Shown: in pieces, positions 1-9,031 of the stretch
Layout: every line of letters starts with the position of its first letter
Position numbering within the stretch: the stretch's first letter is position 1
DNA from: Algisphaera agarilytica
GTDB taxonomy: Bacteria > Planctomycetota > Phycisphaerae > Phycisphaerales > Phycisphaeraceae
DNA length: 64,000 nucleotides
Direction of reading: 5' to 3'
Assembly (NCBI RefSeq): GCF_014207595.1
Contig: NZ_JACHGY010000001.1
Coordinates: 3,752,212 to 3,816,211, forward strand
Translations under genes and position numbers: made by a program
Notes under the pieces: generated by a model
What the model saw: only the letters and a program-made list of their open reading frames with translations
The model's database searches: none
Told to the model about the DNA's origin: nothing

Positions 1-21
1 GGGTTGGGGCCGGTGCGGTGA

Positions 22-162
22 TCAACCGAAGGGGTTGACGCTGCCGGTGACGGCCTGGAGCCGCATCCAGGTGTAGCCCACGCCGATGAGCAGGGCGACA
101 AAGGCGACGAAGGCCAGGACGGTAAAGATGTTGTTTCCGGGGCCGGAGCTGTTGTCTGCCAT
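22..162 (-). CDS. 46-residue single-pass membrane peptide
   Basis: A short frame of 46 codons, ATG to TGA. It encodes a polar N-terminus (MADNSSGPGNN), one hydrophobic helix at about residues 12-30 (FTVLAFVAFVALLIGVGY), and a short tail ending NPFG. It lies 73 bases downstream of the coiled-coil membrane protein on the same strand, so the two may be co-transcribed. I do not recognise a family. The clean membrane segment and the gap it fills make it plausible, but its size limits confidence. Confidence 0.55.
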   Translation of the reverse strand: MADNSSGPGNNIFTVLAFVAFVALLIGVGYTWMRLQAVTGSVNPFG

Positions 163-235
163 AATGCGTTTGCTTTCGAGAGCGGGCCGGGGGCCGGTGT
201 TGTTTGTGGGGGAGGGGGACCGTGGGGCGAACGAA

Positions 236-1075
236 TCAGTAGGTGATGCCGGTCATGGCGTTGTCGCCGACCACGACGTCCAGGGTGGAAGAATCGATCC
301 GGGCCACGCTGACGGTTTCATCCACCGACATCACGGTGGCGGTGCCAACGTACTGGTCGCCGTTGCGGAAGATGACGAACTTGGTGTTGGGGCTGATGGA
401 GTCGTTGGAGCCGACGTTCAGCGAAGCGAAGGTGATTTCGTCGACCTTTTCGAGGCCGGTCACGCTGGCTTGGACTTGCTCTTCGAGGAAGCCGGGGCCG
501 GCAGCCACATCAGAGCTCGATCCGCCACCGGCGAGTTGCTCTTGGAGGTCGACGATCTTCTCGCCCTGCAGACGCACGGTGCGGGTCAGGCCGGTGACCT
601 GAGCGGCGAGGTCGTTGTTGGCCTGCACCAGTTGGGCGGCTTCCTTCTTGAGCTTGACGTTTTCGGATTGGCTGGTGCTGACCAGGGCGTTGCGGTCTTC
701 GAGCAGCTGGGTGAGCTGGTCTTGGGTGGCCGACATCAGCGAGATGGTGTTGACGTGCTTGTCGACCTGGCTGGTGGCTTCCTTGAGCTGGGCTTCGAGG
801 GTGGCCTTCTCTTGGGTCTTTTCGGTGACTTCGGTGCGAAGCGCGATGATCGTGTCGTCTTTGCTGCTGTCGCTCTGAGCCAGCTTGGCCTTGAGGGTTT
901 CGTTCTCACCACCGACGCGGCTGGCGGCGGCGTTGGCGACCTGGACCTGGGTCTTGAGGGACGAGATCTCTTCGTTGAGGTCATCGGTGTTGGCGACGAA
1001 AGGAACAACCAACGCGACCAGAACGATCGAGAGGATAGTCACGAGCAACACGAGGGCTTTGGTCAGTGGGCTCAA
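236..1075 (-). CDS. Membrane-anchored coiled-coil protein, TTG start
   Basis: Predicted 279 residues. I chose the TTG at 1075 because GAGG lies 9 bases upstream and the product then opens with SPLTKAL and a strong transmembrane helix (about residues 5-30). The longer in-frame extension to an ATG at 1192 is Pro-rich and unlike a protein N-terminus. After the helix comes a long heptad-like coiled coil (about residues 35-190) rich in Glu, Lys, Gln and Leu. A compact beta-rich C-terminal domain of about 85 residues follows and contains FASLNVGSNDSISPNTKFVI. The whole looks like a cell-envelope scaffold with a C-terminal sensing or binding domain. The function is unknown; the fold description is inference. 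Confidence 0.75.
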   Translation of the reverse strand: MSPLTKALVLLVTILSIVLVALVVPFVANTDDLNEEISSLKTQVQVANAAASRVGGENETLKAKLAQSDSSKDDTIIALRTEVTEKTQEKATLEAQLKEATSQVDKHVNTISLMSATQDQLTQLLEDRNALVSTSQSENVKLKKEAAQLVQANNDLAAQVTGLTRTVRLQGEKIVDLQEQLAGGGSSSDVAAGPGFLEEQVQASVTGLEKVDEITFASLNVGSNDSISPNTKFVIFRNGDQYVGTATVMSVDETVSVARIDSSTLDVVVGDNAMTGITY

Positions 1076-1320
1076 GGTGGGAGTCCTCAAAAAATAAGTG
1101 GGAGCGGGGGAGGGGGCAGAATACGACACGCCGCCACGCGGAAGCTGTGGGGGAACATAATTACAACCCAACGCCGTAGGCTTGTCAACCAATTCTGAAC
1201 AGTCACCCGAGACCGGGCCGGGCCGATAAGTCGCGGCCCCATCGTTGTTTGGTTCAGAACCGGCCGGTTCCCCGGGGCTCGGGCAGCCCGCGCATCGCCG
1301 AGTGCCCGCGTTTCAGTGCG

Positions 1321-2307
1321 TTAACGGTGCAGGGATTCGAGGATCGCGGCGGCGGCCGAGATGCGGACCCGGTCGTTGGGGTCGTCCATCAGCCCGACGA
1401 GTTGGCCAACCGCCTCGGGGTCCGAATCGGCCTGGGCCAGGGCGAACGCGGCCTGAGAACGCACAGTGGCCACGGGATGCTGGGCCGCCTCGAAGATCAC
1501 CGGCAGCCCCTCCAGCGACCCCATCCGGGCCAGCGACTCGGCTGCGGCCAGCCGCAGCTCGATGGGGTTCTTCGCCAGGAAGCCGATGAGGTTGCCTTCC
1601 ATGCCCCGGTCCAGCGCCTTGCCGAGCATGAGCGTCGCGAGGATCCGCACCTCGTCGTGGCTGGAATAGGCGGCGCCGCGCAGGGCCTTGAGGCTGTCGT
1701 CGTGGCCGAGATTCAACAGCGATTCGGTGATCTGCAGCCGAACCAGTTCGCGTTCGATCGGGCGGGCGCGGTCCATCGGGGCCTCGCTGGCGTCGAGCAG
1801 CACAGGGATGACTTGCGGGTCCTCCATCCAGCCGAACAGCATCGCGGCGTTGGAGCGGGTCCCGATGTTGTCGTCCCAGAGCATGGCGGCCAGCCGACCG
1901 AGATCGACCTCTTCGCCGCAGCGGGCCGCGGCAAAGAGGGCGGCGGCCTTCACGTAGTCGGGCTGGGTGATGTCGCGGGCCATGGTCGCGGCTTGAGGGC
2001 CCAGGGCTTCGAGTTGCAACCGGCCGGCCGTGGCCAACGCGGCGTAACGCACCCCGGGGTTCTCATCGTCCAGAGCCAGTGTGACCATCGGCAGGGCTCG
2101 GTCGGGCATCGCCTTAGCCGCTTCGATGGCGTGGGAACGCAGCAGCGGGTCTTCGGACCGGGCTGAGTCCAACAGAATCTGCACCGCACGGGGCTCGGCG
2201 TCCTCGATAGGGCCGGCCGCCACGGGGAGCGATACCAGCGTGGTCACGCAAACCAGCAGCATGGAGACAAGGAGGCACGGCCTGATCGGAGTGGGAATTG
2301 AATTCAT
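1321..2307 (-). CDS. Exported HEAT-repeat protein
   Basis: 328 residues. An N-terminal signal peptide (about residues 1-31, hydrophobic LLVSMLLVCVTTLVSLP ending VAAG) is followed by helical repeats of about 30 residues. These have the HEAT pattern (for example DPLLRSHAIEAAKAM, ENPGVRYAALATAGRL, HDEVRILATLMLGKAL, VATVRSQAAFALAQAD, NDRVRISAAAAIL). Such proteins act as periplasmic or envelope protein-binding scaffolds; no catalytic motif is visible. It faces the hemolysin III gene across a 129-base divergent gap. The exact partner cannot be read from the sequence. Confidence 0.8.
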   Translation of the reverse strand: MNSIPTPIRPCLLVSMLLVCVTTLVSLPVAAGPIEDAEPRAVQILLDSARSEDPLLRSHAIEAAKAMPDRALPMVTLALDDENPGVRYAALATAGRLQLEALGPQAATMARDITQPDYVKAAALFAAARCGEEVDLGRLAAMLWDDNIGTRSNAAMLFGWMEDPQVIPVLLDASEAPMDRARPIERELVRLQITESLLNLGHDDSLKALRGAAYSSHDEVRILATLMLGKALDRGMEGNLIGFLAKNPIELRLAAAESLARMGSLEGLPVIFEAAQHPVATVRSQAAFALAQADSDPEAVGQLVGLMDDPNDRVRISAAAAILESLHR

Positions 2308-2436
2308 GGTTCAGCAGCGTTTTGGAACGGAGATCGGAGTCATACGCCCCAGCCCCCATGGAGGGTCGCGCGGGGTGGGGCGGGGTGTTCCGGGCTATCA
2401 TACTCTCGTCTCATCAAGTCCCCGATCGATCAGCCC

Positions 2437-3093
2437 ATGCAAAACCCTGCCGTCGAATCCGACCCCACCCGGGGCGAAGAATGGGCCAATGTCGCCACCC
2501 ATGGCTTCGGCCTTGCTGCGGCCCTCACGGCGGCGACGCTGCTGATTGTGTTTGCCGGGCTGGGCGGCGAGCCGTGGCGGATTGTGACGCTCAGCGTCTT
2601 CGGGGCCACGCTCATCGCGGTCTACGGCATCTCGACCCTTTACCACCTCATCCAGCACCCGCCTAGCAAACGGGTCTTGCGCAAGCTCGACCACGCGGCG
2701 ATCTTCCTGCTGATTGCCGGGACGTACACGCCGCTGATGCTGGTCACCCTCGGCGGGGGTTGGGGCTGGAGCCTCTTCGGCGTCGTCTGGGGATTAGCCG
2801 CGGCGGGGCTGACGCTGAAGCTGGTCTGCTTTGATCGCTTCGGCTGGACCCAGCTGGGGCTCAAGCTGACCATGGGCTGGCTGGTGGTGATCGCCATCGG
2901 CCCGGCCATCGCCGCGATGTCCACGCCCGGACTGCTCTGGGTGATCGCGGGCGGGCTGGCCTATTCGGTCGGCGTGGTCTTCTTCCTCTGGGAAGGGCTC
3001 AAGTACAACCACGCGGTCTGGCACCTGTTTGTCCTGGCGGGCAGCACCTGTCACGTCATGGCGATGGTCACCGACGTCCTGCCCCGCGGCTAA
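2437..3093 (+). CDS. trhA: Hemolysin III / PAQR family membrane protein
   Basis: 218 residues with seven hydrophobic segments, the usual length for bacterial hemolysin III (TrhA/YqfA) proteins. The PAQR metal-site motifs are present: THGFG (His22), STLYH (Ser66, His70), and the C-terminal HAVWH (His192, His196). Family members are integral membrane proteins of the PAQR superfamily linked to membrane-energetics or lipid homeostasis; the haemolysin name is historical. A TATCAT box at 2396-2401 is a possible -10 element, giving a leader of about 30 bases. The gene converges on the giant TPR gene with only 15 bases between stop codons. Confidence 0.9.
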   Translation: MQNPAVESDPTRGEEWANVATHGFGLAAALTAATLLIVFAGLGGEPWRIVTLSVFGATLIAVYGISTLYHLIQHPPSKRVLRKLDHAAIFLLIAGTYTPLMLVTLGGGWGWSLFGVVWGLAAAGLTLKLVCFDRFGWTQLGLKLTMGWLVVIAIGPAIAAMSTPGLLWVIAGGLAYSVGVVFFLWEGLKYNHAVWHLFVLAGSTCHVMAMVTDVLPRG

Positions 3094-3108
3094 TCACGGC
3101 GGACCGTC

Positions 3109-6100
3109 TTACTCGACGATCGCCAACTCGTTCAGACGCGTCCGCCACAGCGGGTTGCCGGGGTCGAGCTCGATCGCCCGCTTGATCGCTTCCCGCGCTT
3201 CCTCGACCCGGCCGGCTCGGTGCAGCACGTAGGCCAGCGTGTCGTGGAAGTTCGGTTCGCCGGGCACCTGGTCGACCGCGCGGCGAGCCAGTTCAACGGC
3301 TTCGTTCAGATCGCCGCCGTGGTCGGTGATGAGCATCGCCAGGTTGTTGCTGGCACCGGCCAAGCTCTCATCCAACTCTAGCGCTCGTCGGTAAGCCTGC
3401 TCCGCGGCGGAGTAGTCCTGGTCGAGCTCAGCCGCGCTACCCACGAAGAACCAAAGCTCGCCCGACTCGCCCGGGGTCTTGGTCAACGTTTCGCCCATCG
3501 CACGCCCCTTGTCGCGGAACGGCGTGTAGCTGTCACGCATGCCCAGCGACCACCAGGCCTGAGCCAAGGCGGCTCGCTCGCTCCAGGCGTCGGCAGGAAT
3601 CGCCGACTCCACGGTCTCCAGCCATTGAGAGGCCTCGCGGGTGCTCGATAGTTTCAGCACGGCCGCATCCAGCCAGACCAATCGCCAGGCCGGATCCGAC
3701 TCCAGCAGCGGTTCGAGCAGTTGCCGGGCGTCTTTGCCACGCCCCGTAGCAGCCCAGGCCAGCCCCATTTCCATCGTCAGGTTCGGCCGAGCGGAGGGGT
3801 TGGCCCGCACGGACTCGGCGTAAGGTGCCAAGCCCTGCGCCGCGGCGTCGGGCCGTCCCAGCTCACGGTTGGCCCGGGCGGCCAACACGTCGATTTCCCA
3901 AGTGCTTTGGGGCGACAGCGCAGCCCAGGCCTCGGTGGAGATGAGCGCTTCACGCCACTGAGCGGTGGCGGCGTACGACTCCGCCAAAAGGCGGGCTGAT
4001 TGCGCCGAGTCCGGGAAGCGTTCACGGGCCGCTTCCGCTCGCGGCAGGGCGAATGCGTCTCGCCCCGCTTCAAATTCCAGACTCACCGACAACACCCAAA
4101 GCGATTCAAACTCAGGCGAGGCTTCGGCCAAAGCGACCAAACGATCCGCCAACGCGTCGGGAGAAATCTTGCCCGCGTGCCCCTGATCCAGAGCATCGAG
4201 CGCCTGCACCGCTGCCTCGCGGTGCTCGTCTTCGTTGAGGATCGCCAAGCCCATCGCCATCGCACCCGGGACCTCAGCGATCCGGGTGATGATCGGAGCG
4301 TGTTGGGAGAACGCCGCGAAGCCTTCAGCCTCGGACAGCTCGGACGACGCGGTTTGGGCGGCGTCGATCGCATCGGCGGAACGGCCAACCCGCAGACGGT
4401 GGATAACCAACTGCTCCCAGGCCTCGGCGTCCTTCGGGGAAACTTCGATCAGAGCCAACCAGGCCGCGTCGGCGGTGGCATCGTCACCAAACACCGCGTG
4501 GTGTTCGGCCGCTATACGCAGCTGAGCAGCGGGGGCAAGCCCCAGATCGCTGAGCCGCTCCAACGCGGATTCCGCTTTCGCGAATTGGCCCGATTGAGCG
4601 TATAGGTCGGCCGCCAACGCCACCGAAGCGGGATAGGGCGATTCGACCAAGGTCTCGACCAGTTCCATAGCCTTCGACTGCTGGCGGGTCTGCATGTACA
4701 GCTGAGCCAGCGTGAACACATCGCGGTCCTCGGCTTGATCGGCCTCCAACAAACGAGCCAACACGCCCGCAGCGGAGGCGAAATCGCCTTGGTCGATCAT
4801 GAGTTGAGCGGCACGGCGCTGAGCGTGAGACGAGGAATCGTCGAGCGATGCAGCGAGCCGTGCGGTTTCGAGGGCGATCTCTTCCGAACCGTCGTCACGT
4901 TGGGCCAAAGCCAACTCGGCACGGGCGTCCGCGTTGTCGGGGGACAGGGTGACCGCTTGATTCAGCAGCGAGATCGCCAGGCGGGGGTTGCCCAGCAAAC
5001 GTTGGGCACGGCCACGCAGCGCCAAAGCCTCGGTCGAGTTCGGCTGCAAACGGATCGCAGCGTCGAGCAACGCGTCGGCTTCTTCTGCAACCGCCACCGG
5101 GTCTTCCGAACCCAGCAGCCAGCGGGCTTGCTCAATTCGCCAGAGCGGATCGTTTTCACCGGTCAATGCTTGCAGTCGTTCGATCGCATCCTTGATGGCG
5201 ACCCGATCTTGCCATGCGGCGGCGCTGCCAAGCTGAGCCAGTTGGGCCTGCAGGTTGTCGGCATGTGTTTCGCCCAGCGTCGACCACGCCATCGTCGACT
5301 CGGGGCCGCCGATCTGCTCGAGCAACCGTGCTCGGTTGACGTCCCATTCGACGCCACCGGCCTCGGGTCGCGCCGCATCATACAGCTCGAGAGCGGCGTC
5401 GTATTGGCCCGAGTCGAGCAGGCGTTGGGCCTGGATCAGCGTGATCGCCAGGGTTTGGCCGTAGCGTTTGACGTAGGCGGCTTGGGCTTCGCCTTCCAGG
5501 TCGAGGCCGTACTGCTGAGCCGCGTCGATGAGGATGAGCATCGCCGGGGCACTCAGGGGCGGTTCGACCGCCAACGCTTCGCGCATCGCCTTATGGGCTT
5601 CGGCTTTTTTGCCGGTGCCCGCGAGGACCGCGATTTTCAGAGCCATGGTGCGCGGCTCGCCGGGCTGGGCTTGCTGCACGGTGTCGATTAGGTCAAGCAC
5701 GTCTTGCTGCTGCGCCGCGCTGAGGGCGGCGGGGTTGTAGGCCATGGCCTGGGCGAGCAAGATCCCGCCCTCGGTGGCACGCGGCTGACGCTGCACCGCC
5801 GCCGAGGCGTAGCTCCAGGCTTCCAGGGCATCGCCTTCCTGAAGGTACAGCGAGGCCAGCCCCAGATACGGCTTGGCCCACGAAGGACGCTGGCTCAGGG
5901 CCGACTCGTACCGGCTGATCGCCTGGTCGGTCTGACCTGTCCGCGCAAACGCCTCGGCCACCACGAAGTCCACATACGGGTTGTACAGCCCGGCGTCGTT
6001 CGCCTCACGCGCTGCGGCAAAGACGGCGTCATAGCCCGCCAATTCCACGTTCATGGCCGCGGTCAGCAGGCCCGCCGTGGCCTGATTGACACGCCCGGCC

Positions 6101-7146
6101 GCCGACTCGAAACCGCGGACGACTTCTTCGGCCTCGGCTTGGTGTTGGATGCTATGAAGTAGCAGGGTTTGGAGGATGCGTTGCGCGGGGTTCGGGCTTT
6201 CAAGCGTCTCGATCAGAGCCAACGCTTCATCGCCGTGACCGGCTTCGAAGCGGCGGCGGATCAACTCCTCCGTGGGAAGCGTCGCATCGGATTCAGCGTG
6301 CAACTTTTCAAGATAGGTGAGCACATCTTCAAACATCCCCGCCTTATCCATCAACGCGACTTGTTGCGTCACGAACTCGGCATCCGCGGGAGTCTTCTGA
6401 GCCAGATCGCTCAGGATCGCGGCGGCGGGTTCGGTTTCGTCCGCCAGCAGGTGGGCGTAGGCCTGGACCTGGGCGAATGCTGGGCGATTCGGGTCCGACT
6501 GCATCAGGGCGCGGGCGTAGTCGAGCAGGGCGGTTTCGGGTTGACCCATGCGTTTCATCACATCCAGCGCAGAGCGGTGGACCAGCACGTCATCCGGATG
6601 CGTTTGCACCCACTGACGGGTCGCGGTCAGCGCCTGCTGGTTGCGGCCGATCGAGCTCAGCAAGACCGCACGAGCCCGCAGGGAAATCTCGTGATCCGGA
6701 TCCGAACGCAGCACGCGCTCGGCGATGTCGATGCCTTCCTGCTCGACCCCGCCGGGGAACTCGGTGAACACGGGCAGGAGCATTTCGGCGGCGCCGCGGT
6801 GGTTGGGGTCGTTCGCCAGGACAGCCCGCAAGCCGGTCACGGCGTTGAGCAGCATCGCCGGGTCGCCCTCGGAGAGCTTGAGTTGGGTGCTGGCCAGCGC
6901 GAAGGTCGACTCGGTGTCGGCCAGGCCGTTGGCCACGTAAGGCCCGAGCTCAGCGATGACTTGGGCGTGGTCTCCGGCGGCAAAGGCGGCCAGCCCAGCG
7001 TCGCGGCGCGGATCAGTCGTCGGCTGGCTCGATGCGTCGCTGACCATGGCATAACGCACACCCACACCCGCGACCAGCAGGAACATGACCCCGAAGATCA
7101 GGGTGAGGCGGAAGCGGCGGCGACGACGGCGGGCAGACAGGCTCAT
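3109..7146 (-). CDS. Giant membrane-anchored TPR protein of the exosortase locus
   Basis: 1345 residues. It starts with a basic stretch (six consecutive Arg within residues 6-11) and an uncleaved-looking signal anchor (about residues 13-33). The remainder is dozens of degenerate tetratricopeptide units of 34 residues, from ANDPNHRGAAEMLLP near the N-terminus to the best-conserved TPRs at the end (SAAEQAYRRALELDE, EAREAIKRAIELDPGNP). It is third in a minus-strand run: exosortase, EpsI-like protein, then this gene 61 bases on. Large TPR proteins (PrsT type) are regular partners of exosortase and exopolysaccharide loci, so a role in assembling or exporting surface material is inferred. No enzymatic domain is visible. 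Confidence 0.85.
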   Translation of the reverse strand: MSLSARRRRRRFRLTLIFGVMFLLVAGVGVRYAMVSDASSQPTTDPRRDAGLAAFAAGDHAQVIAELGPYVANGLADTESTFALASTQLKLSEGDPAMLLNAVTGLRAVLANDPNHRGAAEMLLPVFTEFPGGVEQEGIDIAERVLRSDPDHEISLRARAVLLSSIGRNQQALTATRQWVQTHPDDVLVHRSALDVMKRMGQPETALLDYARALMQSDPNRPAFAQVQAYAHLLADETEPAAAILSDLAQKTPADAEFVTQQVALMDKAGMFEDVLTYLEKLHAESDATLPTEELIRRRFEAGHGDEALALIETLESPNPAQRILQTLLLHSIQHQAEAEEVVRGFESAAGRVNQATAGLLTAAMNVELAGYDAVFAAAREANDAGLYNPYVDFVVAEAFARTGQTDQAISRYESALSQRPSWAKPYLGLASLYLQEGDALEAWSYASAAVQRQPRATEGGILLAQAMAYNPAALSAAQQQDVLDLIDTVQQAQPGEPRTMALKIAVLAGTGKKAEAHKAMREALAVEPPLSAPAMLILIDAAQQYGLDLEGEAQAAYVKRYGQTLAITLIQAQRLLDSGQYDAALELYDAARPEAGGVEWDVNRARLLEQIGGPESTMAWSTLGETHADNLQAQLAQLGSAAAWQDRVAIKDAIERLQALTGENDPLWRIEQARWLLGSEDPVAVAEEADALLDAAIRLQPNSTEALALRGRAQRLLGNPRLAISLLNQAVTLSPDNADARAELALAQRDDGSEEIALETARLAASLDDSSSHAQRRAAQLMIDQGDFASAAGVLARLLEADQAEDRDVFTLAQLYMQTRQQSKAMELVETLVESPYPASVALAADLYAQSGQFAKAESALERLSDLGLAPAAQLRIAAEHHAVFGDDATADAAWLALIEVSPKDAEAWEQLVIHRLRVGRSADAIDAAQTASSELSEAEGFAAFSQHAPIITRIAEVPGAMAMGLAILNEDEHREAAVQALDALDQGHAGKISPDALADRLVALAEASPEFESLWVLSVSLEFEAGRDAFALPRAEAARERFPDSAQSARLLAESYAATAQWREALISTEAWAALSPQSTWEIDVLAARANRELGRPDAAAQGLAPYAESVRANPSARPNLTMEMGLAWAATGRGKDARQLLEPLLESDPAWRLVWLDAAVLKLSSTREASQWLETVESAIPADAWSERAALAQAWWSLGMRDSYTPFRDKGRAMGETLTKTPGESGELWFFVGSAAELDQDYSAAEQAYRRALELDESLAGASNNLAMLITDHGGDLNEAVELARRAVDQVPGEPNFHDTLAYVLHRAGRVEEAREAIKRAIELDPGNPLWRTRLNELAIVE

Positions 7147-7207
7147 GCGAGACTCCGGAGTTTCAAGGCAAACAAGTCGTTGGATTCAATCATCAAAAAG
7201 ACCACGC

Positions 7208-7912
7208 TCAGCGGGTCTGGTCGTCCGCGATCGCTTGGATCAGCGGCCAATGCGGGGCGAGCAGTTCGGCGAAGATCGCGTCGCGCTCGGCCTGGGTGTA
7301 CGAACCATCGGTCACCACCTGGACCTGGGCCGCGCCGAGCGAACGACGCTGCGGGTCGGCCCCGGCGTCGCGGACACTGGCCATGTCCGGCACCATCCCG
7401 GCACCCGGAACGATCAGGAAGTTGGCGACAACCATGCGTTGCAGCCCTTCGGTGGTTTCGCGGTCAAAGGTGTATTCGATGCCCCGGATGTCCGAGCCCT
7501 CGGCAGTCAGCGGTGCCCACGTGCGCGGCACGGTTTCGATTTGCGTGTACCCCGCGGCTTTGTAGCAGTTGGGCGGCCAGTGGCCGGACAGGTCGCGGGC
7601 GTCCATACACTGCACCACGAGCACCGAGGCGTAGCGGTTGCCCGCGTGGTCTCCGAACTCACGGCTGAGCATCGCGTTGGGGCGGAGCAGTTGGACCGCG
7701 GCGGCGGGCACGTCGATCGGACGGCTTTCCCAAGGGCCAAACGCGGTCGGCGCGTTCTCGCTCAGGTCCAACACCTTGGCGTGGTACGGCACGGCGTCTG
7801 CGGCGGTGGGGAAGCCCGCGTAAGCGATCCCCATGCCCACCAGCATCGCGCTGGCCAGCGCGGGGGCGAGCAGGCGGATCCATTTGGGTTGGGTGGGGGA
7901 GGGTTTGGTCAT
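7208..7912 (-). CDS. EpsI-like exosortase-associated protein (DUF3485 type)
   Basis: 234 residues. The ATG at 7912 lies 11 bases beyond the exosortase stop; a longer in-frame extension would run through the exosortase C-terminus and is rejected. There is one N-terminal transmembrane helix (about residues 11-33, LLAPALASAMLVGMGIAYAG), then an extracytoplasmic domain. That domain contains GHWPPNCYKAAGYT and LQRMVVANFLIVPGAGMVPDM, matching the Cys-and-aromatic layout of EpsI / DUF3485 proteins. Those are encoded beside, or fused to, exosortases and are thought to assist the sortase or the polysaccharide system. Family assignment is from motif memory, so moderately sure. Confidence 0.75.
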   Translation of the reverse strand: MTKPSPTQPKWIRLLAPALASAMLVGMGIAYAGFPTAADAVPYHAKVLDLSENAPTAFGPWESRPIDVPAAAVQLLRPNAMLSREFGDHAGNRYASVLVVQCMDARDLSGHWPPNCYKAAGYTQIETVPRTWAPLTAEGSDIRGIEYTFDRETTEGLQRMVVANFLIVPGAGMVPDMASVRDAGADPQRRSLGAAQVQVVTDGSYTQAERDAIFAELLAPHWPLIQAIADDQTR

Positions 7913-7923
7913 GAGATAGCAAC

Positions 7924-8850
7924 TCAAACGGCGGGCGGAGCGGACAAATTCTTCGAGGACGGCGCGGCTTGCCGGATCGGCACCTCCGCCCACTGCATCA
8001 GGCGAACAATGCCCATGAGCACAAAGAACATCACCACGAGCATCCCCCAAGCCGCCATGTCATGGAACGTGCCGCCCCATTCGGGGAACTGCCCTTCGAT
8101 AAACACCGTCGGCACAATCCGCAGCACATTGCAAGCCACTGCGATGACGGGGCACAGCACCAAGATGAACACACATACGCTGGGGCGTAGTTTCATGATC
8201 AAGACAAAGGCGTAGGTCACCAAAACCTGCCCAAAGATCATCCGCATCCCGTTGCATGCCTCAGCGACCAGCATGTCCCGGCCGTTGTAGGTCAGCACGC
8301 TGCCGCTGCGTTCGACCGGCATGCCGAGGAGTTGGAAAACAAACTCACTGGCCGTGGCGGTGTAGGTCTGCATCGGGATCGCGATCTGTTGGCGGATCAT
8401 CCCGGGCACGGGGATCAGGAAGACCAGCAACAGCAGCACTGGAAGCATCGCGCGCACGAGCCGGGGCCCCGCCACGGTGGCGAAGGCGCCGACGACAACG
8501 AGCACCGATCCGCCGTGCCACATGGCTTGTTGGAGGTTGAAAAAGCCGTAGAGCGAGATCGCCCAGCCGACGGCGATCAGCGCCGGGCCCAACAGGGAGT
8601 AGGTCGGGGTGATTTTCGAGAGCGCCTTCTTCCGGCCGTGAACCAACCAGGCGAACAAAGGCAGCACCAGCCAGACCTGGCTCGCTTCCTCATCCCGCAG
8701 CGCGATGTACAGGATGTCGTTCCACGCCCGCAGCCCGGCCCACACCGCGATCAGCCCAAGCAGCGCGCCCAACACGATGCGGCGCGTGTCCCAACCTGGG
8801 ACGGCGTGGCTTGCGGCGAGCGGGTTGTTGCCTTGCGGCGCGGAGGCCAT
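7924..8850 (-). CDS. Exosortase (transmembrane cysteine protease/transpeptidase)
   Basis: 308 residues with about eight transmembrane helices. The three exosortase catalytic motifs occur in order: Cys199 in VAEACNGMRM, Arg244 in CNVLRIVPTV, His263 in GGTFHDMAAWG. Exosortases cleave C-terminal sorting tags (PEP-CTERM and relatives) on exported proteins, often beside exopolysaccharide genes. The EpsI-like and TPR genes follow on the same strand, a standard arrangement. AGGGA upstream of the ATG serves as Shine-Dalgarno. No obvious PEP-CTERM substrate is encoded in this window, so substrates must be elsewhere. The subfamily cannot be assigned safely. Confidence 0.9.
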   Translation of the reverse strand: MASAPQGNNPLAASHAVPGWDTRRIVLGALLGLIAVWAGLRAWNDILYIALRDEEASQVWLVLPLFAWLVHGRKKALSKITPTYSLLGPALIAVGWAISLYGFFNLQQAMWHGGSVLVVVGAFATVAGPRLVRAMLPVLLLLVFLIPVPGMIRQQIAIPMQTYTATASEFVFQLLGMPVERSGSVLTYNGRDMLVAEACNGMRMIFGQVLVTYAFVLIMKLRPSVCVFILVLCPVIAVACNVLRIVPTVFIEGQFPEWGGTFHDMAAWGMLVVMFFVLMGIVRLMQWAEVPIRQAAPSSKNLSAPPAV

Positions 8851-9019
8851 GGCGAGATTCCCTGGGTCCGATGACGGGCGTCGGCACGATGCGGATGGCC
8901 CGATAACACGCGGCGGTGGAGCCGGTGCCTATCGATGTATCGGCGGTTTGGGTGGGGCAACTTGGGGCGAATCCGCGGGGATTCCGGCCGGGCCGCACTG
9001 CCGGATCGACACGATGCGG

Positions 9020-9025
9020 TAGGCT
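9020..9025 (+). promoter_or_regulatory. -10-like TAGGCT box before the RluA gene
   Basis: TAGGCT ends exactly 6 bases before the ATG at 9032; no Shine-Dalgarno is visible between them. Confidence 0.45.
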
Positions 9026-9031
9026 GTTTGG

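Noticed and set aside
1076-1192. N-terminal extension of the coiled-coil protein to the ATG at 1192
   Set aside because: The added 39 residues are Pro-rich with no homology features, while the TTG at 1075 has a Shine-Dalgarno and directly begins the membrane helix.
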